A stretch of DNA of 7,751 nt from Pyrodictiaceae archaeon. GTDB lineage: Archaea; Thermoproteota; Thermoprotei_A; Sulfolobales; Pyrodictiaceae. Both the position numbers and the translations under genes were made by a program. This document shows positions 1 to 5,021 of the stretch, piece by piece; position 1 is the first letter of the stretch; each line of letters begins with the position of its first letter. Where the stretch lies: NCBI GenBank assembly GCA_027046525.1, contig JALTYD010000003.1, forward strand, positions 1 through 7,751, written 5' to 3'. The notes beneath the pieces were generated by a model. The model searched no databases. It was not told the origin of the DNA and was given only the letters and a program-made list of their open reading frames with translations.

Positions 1-1
1 A

Positions 2-991
2 AGTATACCACCCAGAGCTTATGCTCCCTTCTTCCACGAGTACAGCGAAGTAGTGGTAATAGATACACTAAGTAAAACAATAAGTATCAAAATAGAACCA
101 GTAATATATAACGCCACACTATACGTATTCGATATACGCCTCAGAAAACCTGTAGCTGCATTGATAGAACCACAACCCCCGCTAGTAGTAGTAGGACACG
201 AGGAAGACAAAATATTCCTCAGAGGACCTCGAGGAGTATATGAAGTAATAGTTAAGCCTAGAGAAGCACTCGGTGTCTTCTTCCTCTACAACCCAGCTAC
301 AATCACAGTAGATTTGAGATATGGTAGTACAAAAGTCACAGTCCCACTAGAGAGAATCCGTATACCTGTAAATATTACTCTGAGAGATCCTATATCACCT
401 GTAACTGGTGGAGCACCAGCGGCTGCAGTAGAACTTGAACTAGACAATAAACCCGTAGGGGTTTTCATCGCAGTCAATAGTACTAATATAACTCTACCAA
501 TACATGTAAACGGCTCAGTACTAGGTATAAAGCCGCAGAAGCCAGTATATGTAGCGAAGAATATAACTCTTAGACCAGATAAGAAGCAAATCATGGTAGA
601 ATTAGAAAGAACGCCACTTAAGCTTACACTCAAAGTCGTAGACGACACAGGTTCTCCACTTATTACTGCACAAGCAGAAGCTATAGGACTAGATGTTGCA
701 GTATCTACTACGATACCAGCTGATGAGAAAGGAGTGATAAATATGCAGCTACCATACGGATCCTACCAGTTATGTGTAAAAGCAACTGGATATGTAACCA
801 AATGTACTAGTCTGTCACTAACAATCGATGTCACAACAACAATTGTGCTTGAGCCAGAGCCTCTCACCCTAGTAAAGAGGTATACTGATTTAATAACTGC
901 TATAGTCGTAGCAACAATCATTGTCCTTGTAATAAGGAGGTACTTTAAGAGAGTACTAGAGACTATAGCTAGAGGTGAAGAAACAATCTAG
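2..991 (+). CDS. Surface-exposed beta-sandwich protein with C-terminal membrane anchor (5' end missing)
   Basis: The frame is open from the left edge, so the true start lies upstream. A GTG at 53 is possible but unsupported, because coding-like sequence (SIPPRAYAPFFHEYSEV) precedes it without a stop. About 329 residues are visible. Most are alternating hydrophobic beta-strand sequence. The stretch encoded by about 617-856 resembles a carboxypeptidase-regulatory/transthyretin-like domain (VDDTGSPL, then YGSYQLCVKATGYVTKC). A single hydrophobic helix (about 887-934, LITAIVVATIIVLVI) is followed by an Arg/Lys-rich tail, which suggests a C-terminal anchor with the bulk outside the cell. Six N-glycosylation sequons (NAT, NIT, NST, NIT, NGS, NIT) and a Cys pair ten residues apart, able to form a disulfide, fit an extracytoplasmic location. 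The stop is TAG. No enzyme motif is visible and the specific role is unknown; a surface or binding protein is an inference. Confidence 0.8.
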   Translation, partial: SIPPRAYAPFFHEYSEVVVIDTLSKTISIKIEPVIYNATLYVFDIRLRKPVAALIEPQPPLVVVGHEEDKIFLRGPRGVYEVIVKPREALGVFFLYNPATITVDLRYGSTKVTVPLERIRIPVNITLRDPISPVTGGAPAAAVELELDNKPVGVFIAVNSTNITLPIHVNGSVLGIKPQKPVYVAKNITLRPDKKQIMVELERTPLKLTLKVVDDTGSPLITAQAEAIGLDVAVSTTIPADEKGVINMQLPYGSYQLCVKATGYVTKCTSLSLTIDVTTTIVLEPEPLTLVKRYTDLITAIVVATIIVLVIRRYFKRVLETIARGEETI

Positions 992-1024
992 AGAAGATAC
1001 CAAAGTAATACCTATAAGGGTACG

Positions 1025-1029
1025 TTTTT
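1025..1029 (+). terminator. Oligo-T run after the surface protein gene
   Basis: TTTTT followed by CCC lies 33 bases after the TAG stop at 991 and upstream of the next gene's TATA box. Archaeal RNA polymerase can terminate at T runs without a hairpin. The run is short, so this is a modest candidate. Confidence 0.35.
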
Positions 1030-1063
1030 CCCACAATCAGTAGTTATGTCTATGCATGGTACA

Positions 1064-1073
1064 GTTTAAATAC
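1064..1073 (+). promoter_or_regulatory. TATA box for the coiled-coil/flippase-like gene pair
   Basis: GTTTAAATAC matches an archaeal box A, with purine-containing sequence (GGTACA) just upstream in the BRE position. Transcription would be expected to start about 25 bases downstream, near 1093-1096. That leaves a leader of roughly 30 bases containing the ribosome binding site before the ATG at 1127. It is the best TATA candidate in this intergenic region. Confidence 0.6.
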
Positions 1074-1086
1074 ATTGCCGTAAGAT

Positions 1087-1109
1087 ATACTTCATAGACC
1101 TGGAAGTAT
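1087..1109. repeat. 7-bp inverted repeat over the predicted transcription start
   Basis: ATACTTC (1087-1093) and GAAGTAT (1103-1109) are perfect inverted copies separated by 9 bases. They lie 14-36 bases downstream of the TATA box and so straddle the predicted start site. That position suits a repressor operator better than an RNA hairpin, because the left arm would be mostly untranscribed. The second TATGCAT copy overlaps the right arm. Confidence 0.35.
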
Positions 1110-1117
1110 GCATCAAC

Positions 1118-1123
1118 GGTGAT
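1118..1123 (+). promoter_or_regulatory. Ribosome binding site GGTGAT
   Basis: GGTGAT pairs with the conserved archaeal 16S 3' end (ATCACC). It ends three bases before the ATG at 1127 and supports that start. Confidence 0.6.
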
Positions 1124-1126
1124 ATA

Positions 1127-1546
1127 ATGGAACTAGGAATAAGGAGATTTGAAAACCCACAAGAACTTCTGAGATATATAGACTCTCAGCTAGCCGATAT
1201 AAGGAAGAAACTAGGAGAACTACTTAGAGTAATAGAAGATCTTAGAGCAAAAACAGAACAGGTAGAGAAGCTGAAATCGATAGTATCTGCACTAACTGGC
1301 GGAGAAACTGCTGTAGCTACTAGCGAGAATGTAATAAACCTCGATAGTGTCTCTGTTGTAATAAATCCATCACCTTCTACTGAGCTACGATCAGCAGAAG
1401 AACTAGCAGAATCACTAAATAAAAAACTCAGTGAACTACAGTCTATTAGGAGAGATGTCGAGAAAATAGTATCAGCAAACATAGATGCTCCACTAGAAGT
1501 AGTAATAGTAGATGGAGTACCTAAAACGATTATGATCAAACTTTAG
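1127..1546 (+). CDS. Hypothetical coiled-coil protein, 139 residues
   Basis: I do not recognise this family. The ATG is supported by GGTGAT just upstream and by its own TATA box. The predicted layout is a long charged helix (about residues 11-55, heptad-like, rich in Leu, Lys, Glu and Arg), a short strand (VINLDSVSVVINP, 69-81), a second helix (87-117) and a C-terminal beta hairpin around a VDG turn (123-139). There is no signal peptide, membrane segment, cysteine or catalytic motif, so a soluble cytoplasmic protein that oligomerises through its helices is likely. The flippase-like membrane protein gene starts 32 bases downstream without a clear promoter of its own, so the two are probably co-transcribed. 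A prefoldin-like or membrane-adaptor role is conceivable but not shown. The ORF is confident; the function is not. Confidence 0.8.
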   Translation: MELGIRRFENPQELLRYIDSQLADIRKKLGELLRVIEDLRAKTEQVEKLKSIVSALTGGETAVATSENVINLDSVSVVINPSPSTELRSAEELAESLNKKLSELQSIRRDVEKIVSANIDAPLEVVIVDGVPKTIMIKL

Positions 1547-1578
1547 CACCTCTTAGTAACAGTTAGGCGATTAAACCT

Positions 1579-2490
1579 TTGCTAAACAACTTATCACTAG
1601 TATGGATAAGAGAATCACTATCACATGTACTAGCGGCAGAATCTATGTATGCTTTTTGTGCCTTTCTCTCCTATATAGCCTCTATATTCTTATACGCTCT
1701 ACGCTGGGCAATAGTTCTGAAGAATAGAAGAATTCCATACAAGTTCTATGACGTCATAGCTTCATATTATATCTCTATACTAGTCAATAATTTAACACCT
1801 AGTACAAGAGCAGGCGGTGAGTTTATACGAGTAGCATATATACATATCAAATCACGTGCTCGGATCTTAGACCTAGTAAATACTATAGCTTTTGAGCGTA
1901 TAACCGAGGCAGTACCAGTTGTTGGTATAACGATAATAGCAATAGGTCTAGGTATAATAGCTGGAGGTAAAATCTATACTCTAGCAGCAGGTCTTCTTGT
2001 CATAATAATTCTGAGTATACTATCGATGAAGTATTGGGATAAACTAATGGATTATATCATTAAGAGACTAGAAAAGAGAATACCGCGTGAAAAACTACAG
2101 CAGCCATCATTCAAGCTGAAAGATCTACTAGGTAATCGCTATCTAACAGTAACTGCTATAGCTATAAGCACTCTAGTGTGGATCTTAGATCTAGCACGTA
2201 TATACCTAGTAGCACTATCTGTTGGAGTTACACTAAGTATACCTGTACTGCTCAGTGTAACTGTATCATATATACTACTAGGAGTATTCTCTATAACACC
2301 AGGAGGACTAGGTATAGTTGAAGGAGGACTAACAGGTATACTAGTAGCACTAGGCATAGATCCTAGTAGAGCACTAGCTATCACTATTATTGAGAGAACA
2401 ATAACATTCTTAGTAGCATCAGGAATTAGCCTAATAGTCCTAGGACTAGCTGGTGGCAGTAAGCTCTGGAGGAATCTAAAGCAGATATAG
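1579..2490 (+). CDS. UPF0104/COG0392 flippase-like (LPG synthase-type) integral membrane protein
   Basis: This polytopic membrane protein of 303 residues belongs to the lysylphosphatidylglycerol-synthase transmembrane/UPF0104 family. Family hallmarks are LRW after the first helix (41-43), NLTPSTRAGGEFIR (71-84), an ER pair in AFERITE (106-107), ITPGGLGIVEGG (239-250) and the late IERTITF segment (271-277). About seven hydrophobic segments are visible, near 24-44, 56-70, 112-129, 132-150, 190-212, 218-237 and 264-291, with a Lys/Arg-rich cytoplasmic loop at 151-185. Family members are proposed to move or modify lipids or lipid-linked sugars; the substrate here is unknown. The start is TTG with a weak AGGCGAT site 7 bases upstream, and an in-frame TAG at 1564-1566 prevents a meaningful extension. 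The protein therefore seems to lack the short N-terminal helix many relatives carry. An ATG at 1645 would cut into the first helix. Confidence 0.88.
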   Translation: MLNNLSLVWIRESLSHVLAAESMYAFCAFLSYIASIFLYALRWAIVLKNRRIPYKFYDVIASYYISILVNNLTPSTRAGGEFIRVAYIHIKSRARILDLVNTIAFERITEAVPVVGITIIAIGLGIIAGGKIYTLAAGLLVIIILSILSMKYWDKLMDYIIKRLEKRIPREKLQQPSFKLKDLLGNRYLTVTAIAISTLVWILDLARIYLVALSVGVTLSIPVLLSVTVSYILLGVFSITPGGLGIVEGGLTGILVALGIDPSRALAITIIERTITFLVASGISLIVLGLAGGSKLWRNLKQI

Positions 2491-2518
2491 CTATAATTAC
2501 AAATATTTTTAGATTCCT
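2470..2518 (+). terminator. 11-bp inverted repeat spanning the stop codon, candidate terminator or operator
   Basis: AGGAATCTAAA (2470-2480) and TTTAGATTCCT (2508-2518) are perfect inverted copies, with G-T pairs possible at both ends. They enclose a 27-base AT-rich loop that includes the TAG stop at 2488-2490. The right arm begins in a T5 run (2506-2510), which could terminate transcription. A second T run (TTTTTT, 2561-2566) follows. The repeat could instead be an operator for the downstream etf operon. Confidence 0.45.
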
Positions 2519-2524
2519 TATATT
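2518..2524 (+). promoter_or_regulatory. Possible TATA box for the fixC-fixX-etfB-etfA operon
   Basis: TTATATT is the most TATA-like element in the 98-base gap before fixC and would place the transcription start near 2547. An alternative is ATTTTAT at 2549-2555, which would give a leader of only about ten bases. The whole gap is AT-rich, so the choice is uncertain. A promoter somewhere in 2491-2588 is expected because the preceding unit ends in terminator-like sequence. Confidence 0.3.
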
Positions 2525-2578
2525 CTGCAATATCAAACATAATTAATCATTTTATCTCCCTTTTTTGCTAGTAGATGT

Positions 2579-2582
2579 GGTG
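2579..2582 (+). promoter_or_regulatory. Ribosome binding site that fixes the TTG start of fixC
   Basis: GGTG lies six bases before the TTG at 2589. An in-frame TAA directly precedes that TTG (2586-2588), so no upstream start is possible, and the FAD-binding strand begins within five residues. Confidence 0.55.
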
Positions 2583-2588
2583 TAGTAA

Positions 2589-3872
2589 TTGGCAACAAAG
2601 TTTGACGCCATAGTAGTAGGAGCAGGACCAGCAGGAGCTACAGCAGCATATAAACTCGCAGAAGCAGGTATAAAGACACTACTAGTTGAGAGAGGCCGTG
2701 GAAGAGGATCAAAACAAGTATTCGGTGGTAGAATATATGTTACTCCAGTAAGAGAAGTCTTCCCTGATGTTGAAAAAACAGCACCGATACACCGGTGGGT
2801 CAAGAGAGAGAAGATAAGTATACTACATAACTCGAGAATACTTAGCCTAGAGTACGAATCCCCCGAGAAACACAGCTTTACAACATATCTAACAGAGTTC
2901 ACCTCATGGATTGTTGACAAAGCAATTAACGCTGGAGCAGTATATGTAGACGAAGTAAGAGTAGATAGTATAGTAGAAGAGGATGGAAGAATAACAGGTA
3001 TAGAAGCTGGTGGAGAAAGAATAGAAGCTAGCATCGTTATAGATGCTGAAGGAGTAAATAGACTATTACTCGAAAAACTAGGATTGGCGGAGAGACTTTC
3101 CCCAGAGGAAGTAGCTCTAGGCGCAAAAGAGGTTATCAAAGTAGGTGCTGATAAAATTAATGAACGCTTCGGCTTAGAAGAGGATAGTGGACTAGCATGG
3201 CTACTAGTAGGAGAACCCACAGACTACCTGCCTGGTGGAGCATTCATATATACCAATAGAGATAGTGTTAGCATAGGAGTAGTAGTATACCTAGCTACAG
3301 CAGTGAAAAAAGCTAGAGAAGAGATATACAGACTAGTTGAAAAGCTCCGCCTCCACCCACAACTCAGACAGTACTGGGAGGACGGTGATATTATCGAGTA
3401 CTCAGCACATCTCACAATAGAGTCAGGGAGGAGATTTATGCCTAGGAAACTAGCAACTAGCGGGCTAATAGTAGTTGGTGATGCAGCAGGCCTCCTCCTC
3501 AATACAGGCTATACTTTTAGAGGTGTTGATTATGCTGTATATAGTGGTTATTTAGCAGCAGAAGCAGCTAAGAAAGCATTCAATCTAGGAGATTTTTCGG
3601 AAGAAACTCTGAGAGAAAACTACGAGAAAAAACTACTAGGTAGCTTCATAGCTAAAGATCTAAGAAACCATACTGGAGTAGAACAAATAATGCACGAAGT
3701 AGAGTTCTTCGAGAAATACCCCGTGGTAGCTATAGATACTGCTAGGAAACTCTTTGAACTAGGATACGAGACTCCTAGAATCCAGGAAGCTCTCCGTAGC
3801 TCGCTTAAAACACATCATATTAATCTCCTAAGTTTCCTCTACAAGATGTTTAAGATGGTGAGAAAACTATGA
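2589..3872 (+). CDS. fixC: FixC/EtfC, FAD-dependent ETF:quinone oxidoreductase-like subunit
   Basis: This 427-residue flavoprotein of the FixC/geranylgeranyl-reductase superfamily matches the usual FixC length. It has a Rossmann FAD site, GAGPAGA (11-17) with the ribose-binding Glu34 in LLVERG, the IDAEGVN segment (151-157), and the second FAD motif GDAAG (297-301). The last is followed by the family signature NTGYTFRGVDYAVYSGYLAAEA. In EtfABCX complexes this subunit takes electrons from EtfAB and passes them to a quinone, with FixX alongside. The C-terminus (INLLSFLYKMFKMVRKL) is hydrophobic and basic and could act as an amphipathic membrane contact; no transmembrane helix is seen. The start is TTG, directly after an in-frame TAA. 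The stop overlaps the fixX start in ATGA. A stand-alone geranylgeranyl reductase is the main alternative, made unlikely by the neighbouring fixX, etfB and etfA. Confidence 0.94.
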   Translation: MATKFDAIVVGAGPAGATAAYKLAEAGIKTLLVERGRGRGSKQVFGGRIYVTPVREVFPDVEKTAPIHRWVKREKISILHNSRILSLEYESPEKHSFTTYLTEFTSWIVDKAINAGAVYVDEVRVDSIVEEDGRITGIEAGGERIEASIVIDAEGVNRLLLEKLGLAERLSPEEVALGAKEVIKVGADKINERFGLEEDSGLAWLLVGEPTDYLPGGAFIYTNRDSVSIGVVVYLATAVKKAREEIYRLVEKLRLHPQLRQYWEDGDIIEYSAHLTIESGRRFMPRKLATSGLIVVGDAAGLLLNTGYTFRGVDYAVYSGYLAAEAAKKAFNLGDFSEETLRENYEKKLLGSFIAKDLRNHTGVEQIMHEVEFFEKYPVVAIDTARKLFELGYETPRIQEALRSSLKTHHINLLSFLYKMFKMVRKL

Positions 3873-4180
3873 GTAGTAGAGAATCCGGGAACCAACAACT
3901 CCTCAAGATACAGAGAATAGATGATCTACTTCAGAGGAACCTCTGGGATGTAGATCATAGACCACATATAGTCGTAGATACATCAAGATGTACAGATTGT
4001 GAGTATAAACCATGTGTACTATTATGTCCAGCTGGCTGCTATACACTAGTTGATAGCAAGCTATTATTTAGCTATGAAGGATGCCTCGAATGCGGTACAT
4101 GTAGAACAGTATGTCCTAGAGAAGCTATCACTTGGAACTACCCTGTTAGTGGTAGAGGTGTACTCTATAGATTCTCCTAG
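3869..4180 (+). CDS. fixX: FixX/EtfX ferredoxin-like iron-sulfur subunit
   Basis: This 103-residue protein carries two cysteine clusters: C41-x2-C44-x4-C49-x3-C53, then C72-x2-C75-x2-C78-x3-C82, with an extra Cys57 in CPAGCY. The stretch YEGCLECGTCRTVCPREAITWNYP and the ending GRGVLYRFS are characteristic of FixX proteins. The ligands suffice for two [4Fe-4S] clusters, unlike proteobacterial FixX versions in which the first set is degraded. Its expected job is electron relay next to FixC in the EtfABCX complex. The ATG overlaps the fixC stop by 4 bases (ATGA) and is served by GGTGA at 3857-3861, which suggests translational coupling. The roughly 30-residue N-terminal extension (QQLLKIQRIDDLLQRNLWDV) is helical and may dock onto FixC. 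Confidence 0.95.
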   Translation: MSSRESGNQQLLKIQRIDDLLQRNLWDVDHRPHIVVDTSRCTDCEYKPCVLLCPAGCYTLVDSKLLFSYEGCLECGTCRTVCPREAITWNYPVSGRGVLYRFS

Positions 4181-4197
4181 ACTAGAGGTAGAGAATT

Positions 4198-5007
4198 ATG
4201 AAAAGACCACGCATTGTTGTTGGTATCAAGTGGGTTCCTAATACTCAAGCTGTTAGATTCGATCCAAAAACTGGAACACTAATCAGAGAAGGAGTTCCTA
4301 GCATAGTAAATCCACATGATCTAGATGCTATAGAACTAGCACTAAAAACTAGGGAGAAATATGGCGGAGAGATCATAGTAGTAACAATGGCTCCTCCTGG
4401 GGCAGAAGAAGGACTCCGCCACGTAATAGGTATGGGTGTAGATAGAGCTATACTTGTTAGTGATAGAGTATTTGCAGGCTCTGATACTCTCGCGACAAGC
4501 TATACATTAGCAAAAACTATAGAGAGAATAGGTAGAGTCGACCTAGTATTCTTCGGCCAGGAGACTATAGATAGTTCTACTGCACATATACCAGCTCAAG
4601 TAGCTAGCTGGCTTGATCTCCCCTACATCTACTACGTAGAATCAATAGAGAAACTAGAGCTTAAAGAGAATAAAGTAGTTGTCAAGAGAAAACTAGAAGA
4701 TAGATACGAGTGGTACGAAGTAGAACTACCAGTAGTTATAGGAGTAGCAATGCATAGTAATCCTCCAAGACCAATAAGCCTCACTAATAAACTCAGAGCA
4801 GTTACAGAGAAGCCTATCGAAGTCTGGACAAACAAACAACTAGGACTAGATCCTAGATGTATAGGCCTCAGAGGTAGCCCAACAATAGTATCGAAAGTTA
4901 CATGGCAGCCAGAGATACCCAGAAAGAGGAAGATCTACCAAGGAAACCCCAAAGAAGCAGTAAAATGGCTCATCAAACACCTAGAAGAAGAAAAAGTACT
5001 ACCATAG
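4198..5007 (+). CDS. etfB: Electron transfer flavoprotein beta subunit (EtfB/FixA)
   Basis: This 269-residue protein has the usual EtfB length and fold. Recognisable blocks are VGIKWVPNTQAVRFD (8-22), the family's VNPHDLDAIELAL (37-49), MAPPGAEEGLRHVIGMGVDRA (64-84), AGSDTLATSYTLAKTI (93-108), FFGQETIDSSTAHIPAQVASWL (118-139) and GSPTIVSK (226-233). EtfB pairs with EtfA. In canonical ETFs it binds AMP, while in bifurcating ETFs it holds a second FAD and takes the hydride from NADH. The GQETIDSSTA loop stands where bifurcating enzymes commonly have GxxxxDGDTAQ, so nucleotide or flavin occupancy should be tested rather than assumed. The fixX and etfA neighbours favour the bifurcating type. The ATG is supported by GAGGT at 4185-4189. 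The C-terminal basic arm (PRKRK) probably wraps EtfA. Confidence 0.96.
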   Translation: MKRPRIVVGIKWVPNTQAVRFDPKTGTLIREGVPSIVNPHDLDAIELALKTREKYGGEIIVVTMAPPGAEEGLRHVIGMGVDRAILVSDRVFAGSDTLATSYTLAKTIERIGRVDLVFFGQETIDSSTAHIPAQVASWLDLPYIYYVESIEKLELKENKVVVKRKLEDRYEWYEVELPVVIGVAMHSNPPRPISLTNKLRAVTEKPIEVWTNKQLGLDPRCIGLRGSPTIVSKVTWQPEIPRKRKIYQGNPKEAVKWLIKHLEEEKVLP

Positions 5008-5013
5008 AGGTGA
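5007..5013 (+). promoter_or_regulatory. Strong ribosome binding site GAGGTGA that sets the etfA start
   Basis: GAGGTGA fully matches the anti-Shine-Dalgarno (TCACCTC). It begins on the last base of the etfB stop codon and lies 8 bases before the ATG at 5022. It argues against the in-frame ATG at 4902, which would overlap etfB by more than 100 bases and add a basic, low-complexity, out-of-frame shadow. Confidence 0.8.
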
Positions 5014-5021
5014 AAAACACT

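Larger units (their letters stand above)
1051..1113. repeat. Pair of TATGCAT repeats flanking a promoter
   Basis: TATGCAT occurs at 1051-1057 and again at 1107-1113, each containing the 6-bp palindrome ATGCAT. The first copy sits directly upstream of the TATA box and the second lies between the expected transcription start and the start codon. The spacing is 56 bases. The arrangement is operator-like, but a 7-mer recurring once can be chance. Confidence 0.35.

Noticed and set aside
53..991. GTG at 53 as the start of the first gene
   Set aside because: The frame stays open to the window edge and the upstream codons look coding, so the gene is better described as truncated at its 5' end.
992..1126. 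A tRNA or small RNA gene in the intergenic gap
   Set aside because: No cloverleaf, C/D box pair or long stem could be built; the stretch is explained by an oligo-T run, a TATA box and a leader.
2301..2340. Tandem DNA repeat (GGAGGACTA twice, each followed by GGTATA)
   Set aside because: It is explained by the coding of the conserved GGLGIVEGGLTGI motif in the UPF0104 family rather than by a separate DNA element.
2520..2533. Short palindrome ATATT-CTGC-AATAT
   Set aside because: Five-bp arms of A and T in AT-rich intergenic DNA are expected by chance; not enough for an operator or hairpin call.
2552..3220. Minus-strand open frame of 222 codons
   Set aside because: It is fully antisense to fixC, is Ser/Thr/Pro-rich as expected from the complement of A-ending codons, and shows no family motif.
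4050..4241. Plus-strand open frame of 63 codons across the fixX-etfB junction
   Set aside because: It is an out-of-frame reading of the fixX cysteine region and the etfB start, both of which are clearly coding in other frames.
4902..5021. A 40-residue N-terminal extension of etfA from the in-frame ATG at 4902
   Set aside because: It lies wholly within etfB in another frame apart from the last few codons, has a basic low-complexity composition, and the ATG at 5022 has a near-perfect ribosome binding site at the right distance.
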